Source of the DNA: an uncultured Oscillibacter sp.
Lineage (GTDB): Bacteria > Bacillota > Clostridia > Oscillospirales > Oscillospiraceae
Assembly (NCBI GenBank): GCA_910588005.1
Contig: CAJUQM010000011.1
Coordinates: forward strand, 1 to 63,806
Direction: 5' to 3'
DNA length: 63,806 bases
This document shows positions 46,216 through 54,457 of this stretch, one piece after another. The notes under the pieces are model-generated. The model had not been told where the DNA came from. It searched no databases and saw only the letters and a list, made by a program, of their open reading frames with translations. Position 1 is the stretch's first letter; every line of letters starts with the position of its first letter. Both the position numbers and the translations under genes were made by a program.

Positions 46216-46678
46216 CCAATCCCTCCTTCAATTTTCCCCTGGCCCGGAAGTAGGTCACCCTGGCCCAGCTTTCGCTCTTCTGGAACAGCAGCCCGATGTC
46301 TGCGAAGGACAGCTCCCCGAAGGTCCGCAGGGAGAACACCTCCTTGTAGGGTTCCGGCAGGGCGTGGAGCAGGACGTGGAGCTGCCGGGCGGTGTCCCGG
46401 CCGGTGAACCCCTCCTCAATGCCGCCGTCCCCCGCCTCCGCGGGACCGTCCCGGAACCGCCGCCGCTCCCGGCAGAGGTCCGTGTACAGATTCCGGGCGA
46501 TCTGGCACAGCCACACCCGCAGCTGGCAGTCCCCCCGGAAGGTGCCGATGGTGGCGATGGCCCGGAAGAAAGTCTCCTGGGTGATCTCCTCCGCCACAGC
46601 CCCGTCCCGGCTCAGAGCCAGGATATATTTGTACACGTCGGCGAAGTACAGCCGGTAGACCTCCTCAAAATCGGGCAT
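46205..46678 (-). CDS. ECF sigma factor (pair 2)
   Basis: A 157-residue ECF sigma factor: region 2 in DFEEVYRLYFADVYKYILALSRDGAVAEEITQETFFRAI...LRVWLCQIARNLYTDLCRERRR, region 4 in LHALPEPYKEVFSLRTFGELSFADIGLLFQKSESWARVTYFRARGKLKE. The ATG at 46678 has AGGAGG seven bases upstream, better placed than the ATG seven codons before. It is coupled to the zinc-finger anti-sigma gene and divergent from recG. Confidence 0.95.
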   Translation of the reverse strand: MPDFEEVYRLYFADVYKYILALSRDGAVAEEITQETFFRAIATIGTFRGDCQLRVWLCQIARNLYTDLCRERRRFRDGPAEAGDGGIEEGFTGRDTARQLHVLLHALPEPYKEVFSLRTFGELSFADIGLLFQKSESWARVTYFRARGKLKEGLDEL

Positions 46679-46734
46679 CTCCTCACCTCCTTTGTCCATA
46701 AGACGGAGAATTTCGGATTTCGTTACAAATCCGA

Positions 46735-46762
46735 TTGCAAGTTCTCAAAATTTGACTATAAT
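46735..46762 (+). promoter_or_regulatory. Promoter of recG
   Basis: TTGCAA (46735-46740), 16-base spacer, perfect TATAAT (46757-46762), 33 bases before the ATG. Confidence 0.7.
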
Positions 46763-46795
46763 GGAAATGCCAACAGACGGAAGGAGGATGGCGCC

Positions 46796-48844
46796 ATGGC
46801 GGACCTGTCCACAGACGTGCGGACTATCAAGGGCATCGGCGAACAGCGGGCTAAATCCTTAGAGAAGCTGGGGATCCGGACCCTGCGGGATCTGATCTCC
46901 TGGTTTCCCCGGCGGTATGAGGACCGCACGATCCTCCGGCCCATCGCGGAGCTTCCCCCCGATGAACCCGCCTGCTGCGCGGCCATGGTCGCCGCCTCTC
47001 CCTCCGTCACCCACGTCCGCAGGGGTATGGAGCTGGTAAAACTCCGGGCAGTAGACGAGTCCGGCGCATTGGACGTCACCTTCTTCAACCAAACCTGGCT
47101 GAAAAACAATCTCCATCTCGGAGAGACCTATATATTTTACGGCAGGGCCGAGGGACACGGCTCCCGCCGCAAGATGACCTCCCCTGTAGTGGAGCCGGAG
47201 GGACGGCGGGAGGTCACGGGCCGCATCGTACCCGTCTATCCCCTCACCGCCGGGGTCAGCCAGCTGGTGCTGCGGCGGTCAATCCGCCAAGGTCTGGACA
47301 GCTGCGCAGATATTCTGCCGGACATCCTGCCGGACAGTGTGCGCCGGGAGCATTATTTGTGCCATGTGGGCTATGCCTTTGAGAACATCCACTTCCCGGA
47401 GTCTCCGGAGGCCTTGGACCTGGCACGGCGGCGGCTGGCTTTCGAGGAGCTGTTCCTCTTTGCCATTGGTCTCCGGCGGCTGCGGAACCGAAGAGTGACC
47501 GTCTCCGTCCCTCCCTGCGCCGCGGTGGATATGGATATATTCTACAAGTCTCTCCCCTTTACACTAACTGCTGCCCAGCGGCGGTGTGTAGATGAGGCGC
47601 TGGCGGATATGGCCTCCGGCACCCCTATGAACCGGTTGTGCCAGGGAGACGTGGGTTCCGGCAAAACCATGGTGGCCGCCGCCTGTGTCTACTACGCCGT
47701 AAAAAATGGCCGCCAAGCAGCATTGATGGCCCCCACGGAAATTCTGGCCCAGCAGCATTACGCAGGACTGGCCCCCCTGCTGGAGGACCTGGGCATCCGG
47801 TGCGCCCTGCTCACCGGCTCCACCCCGGCAAAGGCAAAAAAATCCGTCTCCGCCCAACTGGCGGCAGGGCAGATTGATTTTGCCATCGGCACTCACGCTC
47901 TCATCACCGGCGGCGTGGCGTATGCCAATCTCGGCCTCGTAATAACGGACGAGCAGCACCGCTTTGGCGTGGGCCAGCGGGCGGCGCTGATTGCCAAGGG
48001 CTGCCGTCCTCACACCCTGGTTATGTCCGCCACCCCCATTCCCCGAACGCTGGCCCTGATCCTATACGGCGATTTGGACGTATCCGTCATTGACCAGCTC
48101 CCCCCCGGGCGGCGGGCCGTGGAGACCTACACCGTCCCCGGAAGCTACCACCCCCGGCTGTACGGCTTCATCCGCAAGCAGGTGTCGGAGGGGCGGCAGG
48201 CCTACGTGGTCTGCCCGATGGTGTCGGAAAACGAGGACCTGCCAGACGAGCGAAAGGCCGTGACGGAATACGCCCGCATGCTCCAGACCCAGGCCCTGCC
48301 GGACCTGCGGGTTGCCTTTGTCCACGGAAAGATGAAACCCAGAGAAAAGGAGGCGGTGATGGCCGCCTTCTCCGCTCACGAGACGGATGTCCTGGTCTCC
48401 ACCACCGTCATTGAGGTGGGGGTGGACGTACCCAACGCCTCTCTCATGATCATTGAAAATGCGGAGCGCTTTGGCCTCTCCCAGCTCCACCAGCTGCGGG
48501 GCCGGGTGGGCCGCGGGCCGCACCAGTCCTACTGCGTGCTGGTCTCCGACAGCCGGAATGAGGAGACCCGGCAGCGGCTGAAGGTGATGACAAAGACCTC
48601 CGACGGGTTCAAAATTGCAGAGGAGGACCTGCGCCTCCGGGGCCCCGGAGATTTCTTCGGCCAGCGGCAGCACGGTCTGCCGGGACTGCGGATTGCCGAT
48701 ATCGGCTGCGACACAGGCCTATTGAAGGAAGCCCAGACGGCGGCGGCGGAACTGCTGGACGCCGACCCGGACCTGACGACCTGCCCCGCCATGGCGGAGC
48801 GGGTCAGGGATCTCTTTACCCAGGCCGCGGATACGCTGAACTGA
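46796..48844 (+). CDS. recG: ATP-dependent DNA helicase RecG
   Basis: A 682-residue helicase that reverses stalled replication forks and branch-migrates Holliday junctions. The wedge/OB part (IKGIGEQRAKSLEKLGIRTLRDLISWFPRRYEDR; VTFFNQTWLKNNLHLGETYIFYGRAEG) is followed by the SF2 motor with Walker A CQGDVGSGKTMVA, the DEQH box VITDEQHRFGVGQRAAL, TAT-like VMSATPIPRTLAL, and C-terminal VEVGVDVPNASLMIIENAERFGLSQLHQLRGRVGRG, QRLKVMTKTSDGFKIAEEDLRLRGPGDFFGQRQHG. AAGGAGG eight bases before 46796 fixes the start; upstream open frame is noncoding. Monocistronic. Confidence 0.98.
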   Translation: MADLSTDVRTIKGIGEQRAKSLEKLGIRTLRDLISWFPRRYEDRTILRPIAELPPDEPACCAAMVAASPSVTHVRRGMELVKLRAVDESGALDVTFFNQTWLKNNLHLGETYIFYGRAEGHGSRRKMTSPVVEPEGRREVTGRIVPVYPLTAGVSQLVLRRSIRQGLDSCADILPDILPDSVRREHYLCHVGYAFENIHFPESPEALDLARRRLAFEELFLFAIGLRRLRNRRVTVSVPPCAAVDMDIFYKSLPFTLTAAQRRCVDEALADMASGTPMNRLCQGDVGSGKTMVAAACVYYAVKNGRQAALMAPTEILAQQHYAGLAPLLEDLGIRCALLTGSTPAKAKKSVSAQLAAGQIDFAIGTHALITGGVAYANLGLVITDEQHRFGVGQRAALIAKGCRPHTLVMSATPIPRTLALILYGDLDVSVIDQLPPGRRAVETYTVPGSYHPRLYGFIRKQVSEGRQAYVVCPMVSENEDLPDERKAVTEYARMLQTQALPDLRVAFVHGKMKPREKEAVMAAFSAHETDVLVSTTVIEVGVDVPNASLMIIENAERFGLSQLHQLRGRVGRGPHQSYCVLVSDSRNEETRQRLKVMTKTSDGFKIAEEDLRLRGPGDFFGQRQHGLPGLRIADIGCDTGLLKEAQTAAAELLDADPDLTTCPAMAERVRDLFTQAADTLN

Positions 48845-48864
48845 ACTCGCCTGAGAGCGGAAAA

Positions 48865-48887
48865 GGCGGACCCCGTAGGGGTCCGCC
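48865..48887. terminator. Terminator between recG and obgE
   Basis: Perfect 10-bp stem GGCGGACCCC-GTA-GGGGTCCGCC followed by TCCATTTT on plus; 20 bases past the recG stop, 30 past the obgE stop. Confidence 0.8.
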
Positions 48888-48916
48888 TCCATTTTCTCCG
48901 TCCCGGTTTTCCCGGC

Positions 48917-50200
48917 TCACCGCTGGTATTCAAACTCCCAGTCATACATGGAGACCGTGTCCCCATCCTGAATGCCCATCTCCTCCAGCCGCCGGAACAG
49001 TCCGGACTCCCGCAGCGTCTTGTCAAACCACATGCGGCTCTCGTAATCGGCAAAGTTGACGTTGCCCATAAGCCGCTGGAGCCAGGGACCGTCCACCAGC
49101 CAGGTGCCGTCGTCGCTGCGGCGGATCTCCAGGGGGGCGGAGCGGTCTACCTCCGGCGGCTTTGGCACATACTCCGGCTCATATACCGCCACGGGGGACA
49201 GAACAGACAGCATCTCCGCCGCCTTTTCCACCAGCCGCCGTGTACCCCGGTGGGCCGCGGCCGAGATCTCCAGCAGGGTAAAGCCCTGCGCCTCCACATG
49301 GGAACGGAGCCGCTCCAGGTTCTCCCGGTCCTCCATAATATCCGCCTTATTGGCCGCCACAATCTGGGGCCGCTCCGCCAGCTGAGGACTGTACTTCCGG
49401 AGTTCCGCGTTGATGGTCTCAAAGTCTGCCACCGGGTCCCGCCCCTCGCTGCCGGAGACGTCTACCACGTGAACCAGCAGGCGGCAGCGGTCAATGTGGC
49501 GCAGAAAATCGTGTCCCAGGCCCGCGCCGCCGCTGGCCCCCTCGATAATCCCGGGGATATCCGCCATGACAAAGCTGACCCCCTCATCCACCCACACCAC
49601 ACCCAGGTTCGGATACAGGGTGGTAAAGTGGTAGTTGGCAATCTTTGGCTGTGCCTTGGACACCACAGACAGCAGCGTGGATTTGCCCACGTTGGGAAAA
49701 CCGATGAGACCCACATCCGCCAGGAGCTTCAGCTCCAGGACCACCTCGTGACTCTCTCCGGGAAGTCCCGCCTTGGCGAACCGGGGCACCTGCCGGGTGG
49801 GCGTGGCAAAGTGCATATTGCCCCAGCCGCCCCGCCCCCCCCTGCACAGGGTAAAGGGTTCCGAGCCGGACATATCCTGAATAATCTCATTGGTCTCCGC
49901 ATCCCGCACCAGCGTGCCCCGGGGAACACGGATCACCAGGTCCTCCCCGTCTTTGCCGGACTTCCGCTTGCCTTGGCCGTCTCCGCCGTTCCCCGCCACA
50001 TATTTGCGCTTGTAGCGGAAGTCCATCAGAGTGGACATATTGTCATCCACCACCAGGATAATGGACCCGCCTCTTCCGCCGTCCCCTCCGTCGGGTCCTC
50101 CGGCCGCCACATATTTCTCCCGGTGAAAGGCCACCACGCCGTTGCCGCCGCTGCCGGCCTGAACGGTGATATGGGCTTTGTCAATAAATGCAGTCGCCAT
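48917..50200 (-). CDS. obgE: Obg family GTPase
   Basis: A 427-residue ribosome-associated GTPase. The glycine-rich Obg fold (DKAHITVQAGSGGNGVVAFHREKYVAAGGPDGGDGGRGG, RGGRGGWGNMHFATPTRQVPRFAKAG) is followed by the G domain with G1 GFPNVGKSTLL (about 167-177), G2 TTLYPNLGVV, G3 DIPGIIEGA, G4 AANKADI and a C-terminal OCT domain (WLVDGPWLQRLMGNVNFADYESRMWF...GDTVSMYDWEFEY). It acts in 50S subunit assembly and links to stress. It lies downstream of rplU-prp-rpmA, as in many Firmicutes, but has its own promoter and a hairpin in front. Confidence 0.98.
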   Translation of the reverse strand: MATAFIDKAHITVQAGSGGNGVVAFHREKYVAAGGPDGGDGGRGGSIILVVDDNMSTLMDFRYKRKYVAGNGGDGQGKRKSGKDGEDLVIRVPRGTLVRDAETNEIIQDMSGSEPFTLCRGGRGGWGNMHFATPTRQVPRFAKAGLPGESHEVVLELKLLADVGLIGFPNVGKSTLLSVVSKAQPKIANYHFTTLYPNLGVVWVDEGVSFVMADIPGIIEGASGGAGLGHDFLRHIDRCRLLVHVVDVSGSEGRDPVADFETINAELRKYSPQLAERPQIVAANKADIMEDRENLERLRSHVEAQGFTLLEISAAAHRGTRRLVEKAAEMLSVLSPVAVYEPEYVPKPPEVDRSAPLEIRRSDDGTWLVDGPWLQRLMGNVNFADYESRMWFDKTLRESGLFRRLEEMGIQDGDTVSMYDWEFEYQR

Positions 50201-50258
50201 AGAGGCACCTCCTCTGTCTTCTCCGAAACGCGGGTATGATCTTTAGATAGTCTGGTCT

Positions 50259-50287
50259 ATTTTAGCGGAAATATTGGGGTTCGTCAA
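50259..50287 (-). promoter_or_regulatory. Promoter of obgE
   Basis: Minus-strand TTGACG (50287-50282), 17-base spacer, TAAAAT (50264-50259), about 60 bases before the obgE ATG. Confidence 0.7.
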
Positions 50288-50354
50288 TAGATTGGCCCGG
50301 CGGGTAAAACGGAGCGCACCCGTCCCCACATCTCCCCCCGGGTGGAAAAGCATA

Positions 50355-50382
50355 AGGGACCCGGACGCCCGTCCGAGTCCCT
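50355..50382 (-). terminator. Hairpin after rpmA
   Basis: AGGGACCCGGACG and CGTCCGAGTCCCT pair with one mismatch, ten bases past the rpmA stop. On the minus strand TTATGCTTTT follows, so part of the transcripts may end before obgE. Confidence 0.6.
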
Positions 50383-50391
50383 CAGTACGCT

Positions 50392-50673
50392 TTATTCGGC
50401 CTCGTACACACAGGCCTGCTTGCGATCCTTGCCCAGCCGCTCAAAACGGAGCACGCCGTCCGCCTTGGCGAACAGGGTGTCGTCGGTGCCGATCCCCACG
50501 TTCACACCGGGGTGGATGTGGGTGCCGCGCTGGCGGACCAGGATATTGCCGGCCTTGACAAACTGACCGTCGGCGCGCTTGGGTCCAAGGCGCTTGGCCT
50601 TGGAGTCACGGCCGTTCTTGGTGGAGCCGCCGCCCTTTTTGTGGGCGAAGAACTGAAGACCAATACGAATCAT
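50392..50673 (-). CDS. rpmA: 50S ribosomal protein L27
   Basis: A 93-residue L27. The start MIRIGLQFFAHKKGGGSTKNG shows the nine-residue N-terminal extension of Firmicutes L27, which is cut by Prp before AHKKG so that the mature N-terminus can reach the peptidyl transferase centre. The body (GPKRADGQFVKAGNILVRQRGTHIHPGVNVGIGTDDTLFA) is canonical. The ATG at 50673 has AAAGGA about twelve bases upstream. It is the third gene of rplU-prp-rpmA. Confidence 0.98.
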   Translation of the reverse strand: MIRIGLQFFAHKKGGGSTKNGRDSKAKRLGPKRADGQFVKAGNILVRQRGTHIHPGVNVGIGTDDTLFAKADGVLRFERLGKDRKQACVYEAE

Positions 50674-50716
50674 GATAACGGACCATCCTTTCTTCGTTTT
50701 TTTAGATGGGGAGGAC

Positions 50717-51049
50717 TTATTCATCCTCCAAAACTTCAATATTTTCAGGGTACTCGTCGTGAAGCTCGGTGAGATAGACCATCAATCCTGTCAAAAGCGC
50801 CTGACAGGTACTCTCCGCCGTGGGAGCCAGCCCCCCCGGCAGCCGGAGGGAGATAAACGCATCCCTCTCCCGCACCTTCACGGACGCCGCCAGTCCCAAC
50901 ACGTCGTTGACGGTGGCCTCCACCAAGCGGATGGCACTGGTGACGGCGGCACAAACGATATCCGCGCCCGCTTCGGCATAGCCGCTGTGGCCTTGGGAGT
51001 CAAACCCGGTAATCCGGCTGTCCTCCACACGGAATGTGACGGTGGTCAT
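50717..51049 (-). CDS. prp: Ribosomal-processing cysteine protease Prp
   Basis: A 110-residue cysteine protease that trims the N-terminal extension of L27. His21 and Cys33 in GHSGYAEAGADIVCAAVTS form the catalytic dyad; AIRLVEATVNDVLGL and ALLTGLMVYLTELHDEYP are further Prp features. It lies between rplU and rpmA, the usual place, with its start two bases after the rplU stop. Presence of the extension LQFFA in the adjacent L27 agrees with the enzyme being needed. Confidence 0.95.
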   Translation of the reverse strand: MTTVTFRVEDSRITGFDSQGHSGYAEAGADIVCAAVTSAIRLVEATVNDVLGLAASVKVRERDAFISLRLPGGLAPTAESTCQALLTGLMVYLTELHDEYPENIEVLEDE

Positions 51050-51051
51050 GC

Positions 51052-51363
51052 TCAGACGGAGATCTTGGCGATCTCAACCTTGGTATAAGGCTGGCGATGG
51101 CCCTGGCGCTTGCGGTAGCCCTTCTTGGGATTGTACTTGAAGATGCGGATCTTCTTGCCCTTGCCGTTCTTCACCACGGTGGCCTCCACAGAGGCGCCCG
51201 CCACGGTGGGAGCGCCGAAAGTGGCCTTCTCCCCGTCGATGACGGCCAGGACCTGGTCGAACTTCACGGTGTCGCCGGCTTCCTGGTCCAGCTTCTCGAT
51301 GTAGACCACGTCGCCCTCGGCCACCTTGTACTGCTTGCCGCCGGTCACGATAATTGCGTTCAT
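51052..51363 (-). CDS. rplU: 50S ribosomal protein L21
   Basis: A 103-residue L21 binding 23S rRNA. IIVTGGKQYKVAEGDVVYIEKLDQEAGDTVKFDQVLAV, ASVEATVVKNGKGKKIRIFKYNPKKGYRKRQGHRQPYTKVEI is the complete family pattern. AAGGAG about eleven bases before the ATG at 51363. First gene of rplU-prp-rpmA, with a consensus promoter and a leader of about 80 bases upstream. Confidence 0.98.
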   Translation of the reverse strand: MNAIIVTGGKQYKVAEGDVVYIEKLDQEAGDTVKFDQVLAVIDGEKATFGAPTVAGASVEATVVKNGKGKKIRIFKYNPKKGYRKRQGHRQPYTKVEIAKISV

Positions 51364-51477
51364 GCTTATTTCAACTCCTTCATTACGGGCTCGCTGTCGG
51401 GGGTGGTCCGCAGGGACGCTTCTAAGACCCATTCAAAGCGGCTCACCAAGTATATCAGCAGAATTTAAAAAAGTCAA
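51364..51477 (-). promoter_or_regulatory. Promoter and leader of the rplU operon
   Basis: Minus-strand TTGACT (51477-51472), 17-base spacer, TATACT (51454-51449). About 80 bases of leader with pairing segments (GCGTCCCTGCGGACCACC) lie between start point and rplU. Firmicutes rplU leaders often carry an autoregulatory L21 element; I cannot verify its structure here. Confidence 0.65.
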
Positions 51478-51512
51478 CGGATTCTTGGGAGAAATTTGAT
51501 AAAATTCTCTGT

Positions 51513-52715
51513 TTAATCGTCCACCCCCTGCTCAAACTCTAAAATCTCCCCGGTGACGGCGTCAATTTTGTACTCGTACTCATAACCGCCAGACTTAAAA
51601 TCGATCTCATAGGCGCAGCATCCCGCCGCATGGTGTTCCCCATAGCCGCTGTGATGGCGGCTGTGGTGATCCAACTCCACCCCGCAGTAAACCACCGCGT
51701 CCGCCGTGAGGCAGGCATGGCCGTAGGCGATCTCCTTAGCCCGGGCCTCGCCGATATACGCCGGAGCGGCGTCCGCAGGAGCGCCCTGGACAGATTGGGA
51801 GGCGGCATAGGCGTCAACCGCCTCTTTCTCAAATTTCAAAATGCCGCCGTCAGCGGCTTTGATCTCATAGCCGTACTCATATCCGCCGGAGAAAAATTCC
51901 AGCTCATATACCGAGATACCATTGTCATAATCCAGCTCCCACTTGTAGCCGGAGACGCTGTCCGCCGCCACACCGGCATGGGCCAGGGCGATCTCTTTTG
52001 CCTGGGCCTCACTGATATTTCCGGCGCCGGAGGACGCTACGGAAGGTGTCTTTGCGGAGTTGCCGGCGGCATTTTGGGACGGCGCCGCCGGAGGATTCCC
52101 GGCAGGCGGCTGAGCGGAGCCGCCCTTCTTGTCCGCCTCCTTTTCAAACTTCACCACACTGCCGTCGGCGGCGTTGATCTCGTAGTTGTACTCATATCCG
52201 CCGGAGAAAAACTCCAGCTCGTAGACCAGAACGCCATCATCGTAGTCCAGTTCTCCCCCCCGGAAAACGGCGGCGTCCTCCGCCGCCACACCGGCGTGGC
52301 CGTAAGCAATCTCCCAGGCCTGGGCCTCGCTGATCTGCCCGTCCTCCGGAACGGGGATCTCCGTGTTCCGGTCCGCCGCCGGAGTACCGCCCGTTTCGCG
52401 GCTGAACTTTACAATGCTGCCGTCTACAGCGCTGACCGCGTAATCGTAGGTGCACCCCTCCGCCTCAAACTCCACATCGTAGACCGCGGTCCCGTCACTC
52501 TCGTCCAACGTGATCTCATATCTGGAAAGCGCATCCTCCATGACTCCGGCATGATTCAAGGCGGCGGCCTTCGCCGCCTCCTTTCCGATATCTCCGCTGC
52601 CGGGACCTGCGGACCGGCCCATCCGGTAAGCCCCGAATCCCACTGCCAGAACCAGCGCCCCGCAGGCCGCAATGATTCCATAGCGCTTCCAACTCCTCTT
52701 GCGCTCTCCAGTCAT
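51513..52715 (-). CDS. Membrane-anchored protein with four PepSY repeats and a His-rich insert
   Basis: A 400-residue protein with one N-terminal membrane helix (YGIIAACGALVLAVGFGAY, residues 12-30) and a large outer part made of four PepSY-type repeats at about 43-106, 127-192, 233-298 and 320-396. Each begins ISEAQAKEIALAHAGV-like and ends with a Y-rich strand EYxYEIxAxDGxIxKFE. The fourth differs by an insert with six histidines (HHSRHHSGYGEHH, 350-362) and two cysteines (366-367), a likely metal-binding loop. A Pro/Ala/Ser linker (about 199-232) splits the pairs. GGAGGG lies six bases before the ATG. PepSY domains often inhibit or sense peptidases; the role here is unknown. Confidence 0.88.
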   Translation of the reverse strand: MTGERKRSWKRYGIIAACGALVLAVGFGAYRMGRSAGPGSGDIGKEAAKAAALNHAGVMEDALSRYEITLDESDGTAVYDVEFEAEGCTYDYAVSAVDGSIVKFSRETGGTPAADRNTEIPVPEDGQISEAQAWEIAYGHAGVAAEDAAVFRGGELDYDDGVLVYELEFFSGGYEYNYEINAADGSVVKFEKEADKKGGSAQPPAGNPPAAPSQNAAGNSAKTPSVASSGAGNISEAQAKEIALAHAGVAADSVSGYKWELDYDNGISVYELEFFSGGYEYGYEIKAADGGILKFEKEAVDAYAASQSVQGAPADAAPAYIGEARAKEIAYGHACLTADAVVYCGVELDHHSRHHSGYGEHHAAGCCAYEIDFKSGGYEYEYKIDAVTGEILEFEQGVDD

Positions 52716-52743
52716 AATAATCCCTCCGCGTCTATCATTCCAC

Positions 52744-53205
52744 TTAACTATAAGACAGCCGCTCTGCGGTCCAGTCCGCGATTAAATCCGCATAGAACCT
52801 GCAGACGGCTCTTCCGGTCTCCACGTCCAGATTGATGTAGTTGCCGCACTCTTTGGCGCTCTTGCCCGGCATCTCGCCTTGGAATTCCCCGGCGGCGGCA
52901 AAGACCTCTTTCAGCAGCGCCACGGCCCCCTCCAGGGAGAGGCGGCTGCCGTCAAACAAAAAGTAAAACCCGGTCTGGCATCCCATGGGTCCGAAATAAA
53001 CCACGGCATCCTTGTCTTTGGAATTGCGCAGCAGCGTGGCAATCAAATGCTCCGCGGAGTGCATCTCGGCATTGGTCAGCAGATCTCCGGTGTTGGGCTT
53101 TTTGAACCTCAGGTCAAAAGTCACCACGTCCCCGTCCCGGCGGGAGAGATAGAGGCCGGGCAGCAGTTTATCATGGTCCACGGTAAAACTGGCGATGCGT
53201 TCCAT
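52744..53205 (-). CDS. luxS: S-ribosylhomocysteine lyase
   Basis: A 153-residue metalloenzyme that splits S-ribosylhomocysteine into homocysteine and the precursor of autoinducer 2. Metal ligands His49 and His53 (EMHSAEHLIATLLR) and Cys120 (AKECGNY) are present, with the catalytic Cys76 in FGPMGCQTGFY. KLLPGLYLSRRDGDVVTFDLRFKKPN is the usual N-terminus. The ATG at 53205 follows the mtnN stop by one base, with AGGAGG nine bases upstream. With mtnN it forms the two-step detoxification of S-adenosylhomocysteine. Confidence 0.97.
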   Translation of the reverse strand: MERIASFTVDHDKLLPGLYLSRRDGDVVTFDLRFKKPNTGDLLTNAEMHSAEHLIATLLRNSKDKDAVVYFGPMGCQTGFYFLFDGSRLSLEGAVALLKEVFAAAGEFQGEMPGKSAKECGNYINLDVETGRAVCRFYADLIADWTAERLSYS

Positions 53206-53206
53206 A

Positions 53207-53893
53207 TTATGTCTCCTCCTGTTGCAGTAATTTTGCAAAGGGCAGAACAATCCTGCCCAGCGCTTCCAGCGCCTGTCCGTAGTCAAAATACTCCTCCATC
53301 TGCCCGTCGTAAAACAGATGGTCGGACACTGATTTCAGCGAGACGAAACGCACGCCGTTCCGCAGGCACACCTGGGCAATGGCACAGCCCTCCATCTCCA
53401 CCAAATCCGGATGGAACGTATCCCGAATCCAGACAGAACGCTCCCCCTTAACGGCAAACCAATCCCCCGTGGCCACCCGCCCCAGGAGAGGCGCGCAGCC
53501 CAGTGTGCGCAGCAGAGCCGCGCACCGCTCCGGCTCCCATGTGGGGAACTCCGTCCGGTTCACGGTGGAGACCAGGCCCACCGGGTCTCCTGCGCCGGAG
53601 GTGTCCACATCGTGCTGGACAAAGTCCGAGGCCACCGCCAACGTGCCGGTGGGCAGATCCGTGGCACAGCCCGCAATTCCGGCGTTCAAAATCAAATCCA
53701 CGCCGTATTTCAGGCAGAGAATCTCCGCCGCCATAGCGGCGTTCACCTTGCTGACACCGCCCACGCAGGCAATTATCCCCGGCCCCAGATCATAGAACGG
53801 CACGCCGGAGACCGTCTCAAAGGGTCCCAGGTCCCTGGCTCCCGGCAGGGCGCGGAACTCCACGGGCATGGCAAATTGCAATCCGATTTTCAT
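53207..53893 (-). CDS. mtnN: 5'-methylthioadenosine/S-adenosylhomocysteine nucleosidase
   Basis: A 228-residue nucleosidase that removes adenine from SAH and MTA. LQFAMPVEFRALPG holds the N-terminal Glu, IIACVGGVSKVNAAMAAEILCLKYGVDLILNAGIAG is the PNP/UDP phosphorylase core, VEMEGCAIAQVCLRNGVRFVSLKSVSDH carries the catalytic Glu and Asp. AAAGGAG before the ATG. It ends one base before luxS, so both are translated from one message; product S-ribosylhomocysteine goes directly to LuxS. It is more divergent than typical MtnN in the first third. Confidence 0.92.
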   Translation of the reverse strand: MKIGLQFAMPVEFRALPGARDLGPFETVSGVPFYDLGPGIIACVGGVSKVNAAMAAEILCLKYGVDLILNAGIAGCATDLPTGTLAVASDFVQHDVDTSGAGDPVGLVSTVNRTEFPTWEPERCAALLRTLGCAPLLGRVATGDWFAVKGERSVWIRDTFHPDLVEMEGCAIAQVCLRNGVRFVSLKSVSDHLFYDGQMEEYFDYGQALEALGRIVLPFAKLLQQEET

Positions 53894-53965
53894 AGGTACA
53901 CTCCTTTTCCGGCAACTCGTGTCTTATTCAAAAAACATTCTCTATGTCTCTTCACAAATCCCCAT

Positions 53966-54371
53966 TCACCTCAGTGTTCCCGGCGTCTCACAAAAGAAGA
54001 GTCCTTCCGCTCCAGCTAACCGCAACACAAGACGGCGCGGCCGTTTGTCCGGGCTGCATAGAATCATATCGGGATCATCACCGTTTAGAATCACCACGGC
54101 ATTGCCGTCAGGAAGAATACCACAGATAAAACTCTTTTTCGGCTATCTCCCCCAAAACAGCGGGTAACCGGGCCGGCAGCTCCGGCTCCAGATTTTTGCC
54201 CCACTCCCTTTCGGGCAGCAGCCTGCAAAGCTCTTCCTTCAGCGCTTTTCTGCTATTTCGGACAAATCTTCTATCAAAAAGCATCTCTCGTCTGACGTCT
54301 CCGGGACAGCAAACGGAAACATGCCGGGACGTCTCCGCCGGTTCATCAATTTTGGGCAGAATGTCCGTCAT
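53966..54371 (-). pseudogene. Hypothetical protein gene broken by a single-base insertion
   Basis: The ATG at 54371 (AGGAGG upstream) opens a frame MTDILPKIDEPAETSRHVSV...LPAVLGEIAEKEFYLWYSS ending at 54108. Directly behind, another frame reads like its natural continuation: SFICGILPDGNAVVILNG, DDPDMILCSPDKRPRRLVLR, LAGAEGLFFCETPGTLR and TGA at 53966-53968. Removing one A from the run of five (T5 on plus, 54135-54139) joins them into a protein of about 134 residues (406 bases = 3 x 135 + 1). Either an inactivated gene or a homopolymer read error. The family is unknown to me. Confidence 0.6.
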
Positions 54372-54457
54372 TTGTCCTCCTTCCAAAGGACCGCTTTCAA
54401 AATACCGCCTTGCGGGAAGTGCGGGGCCGAATCAAGGAACCTTAAAAGCAATTTTTT

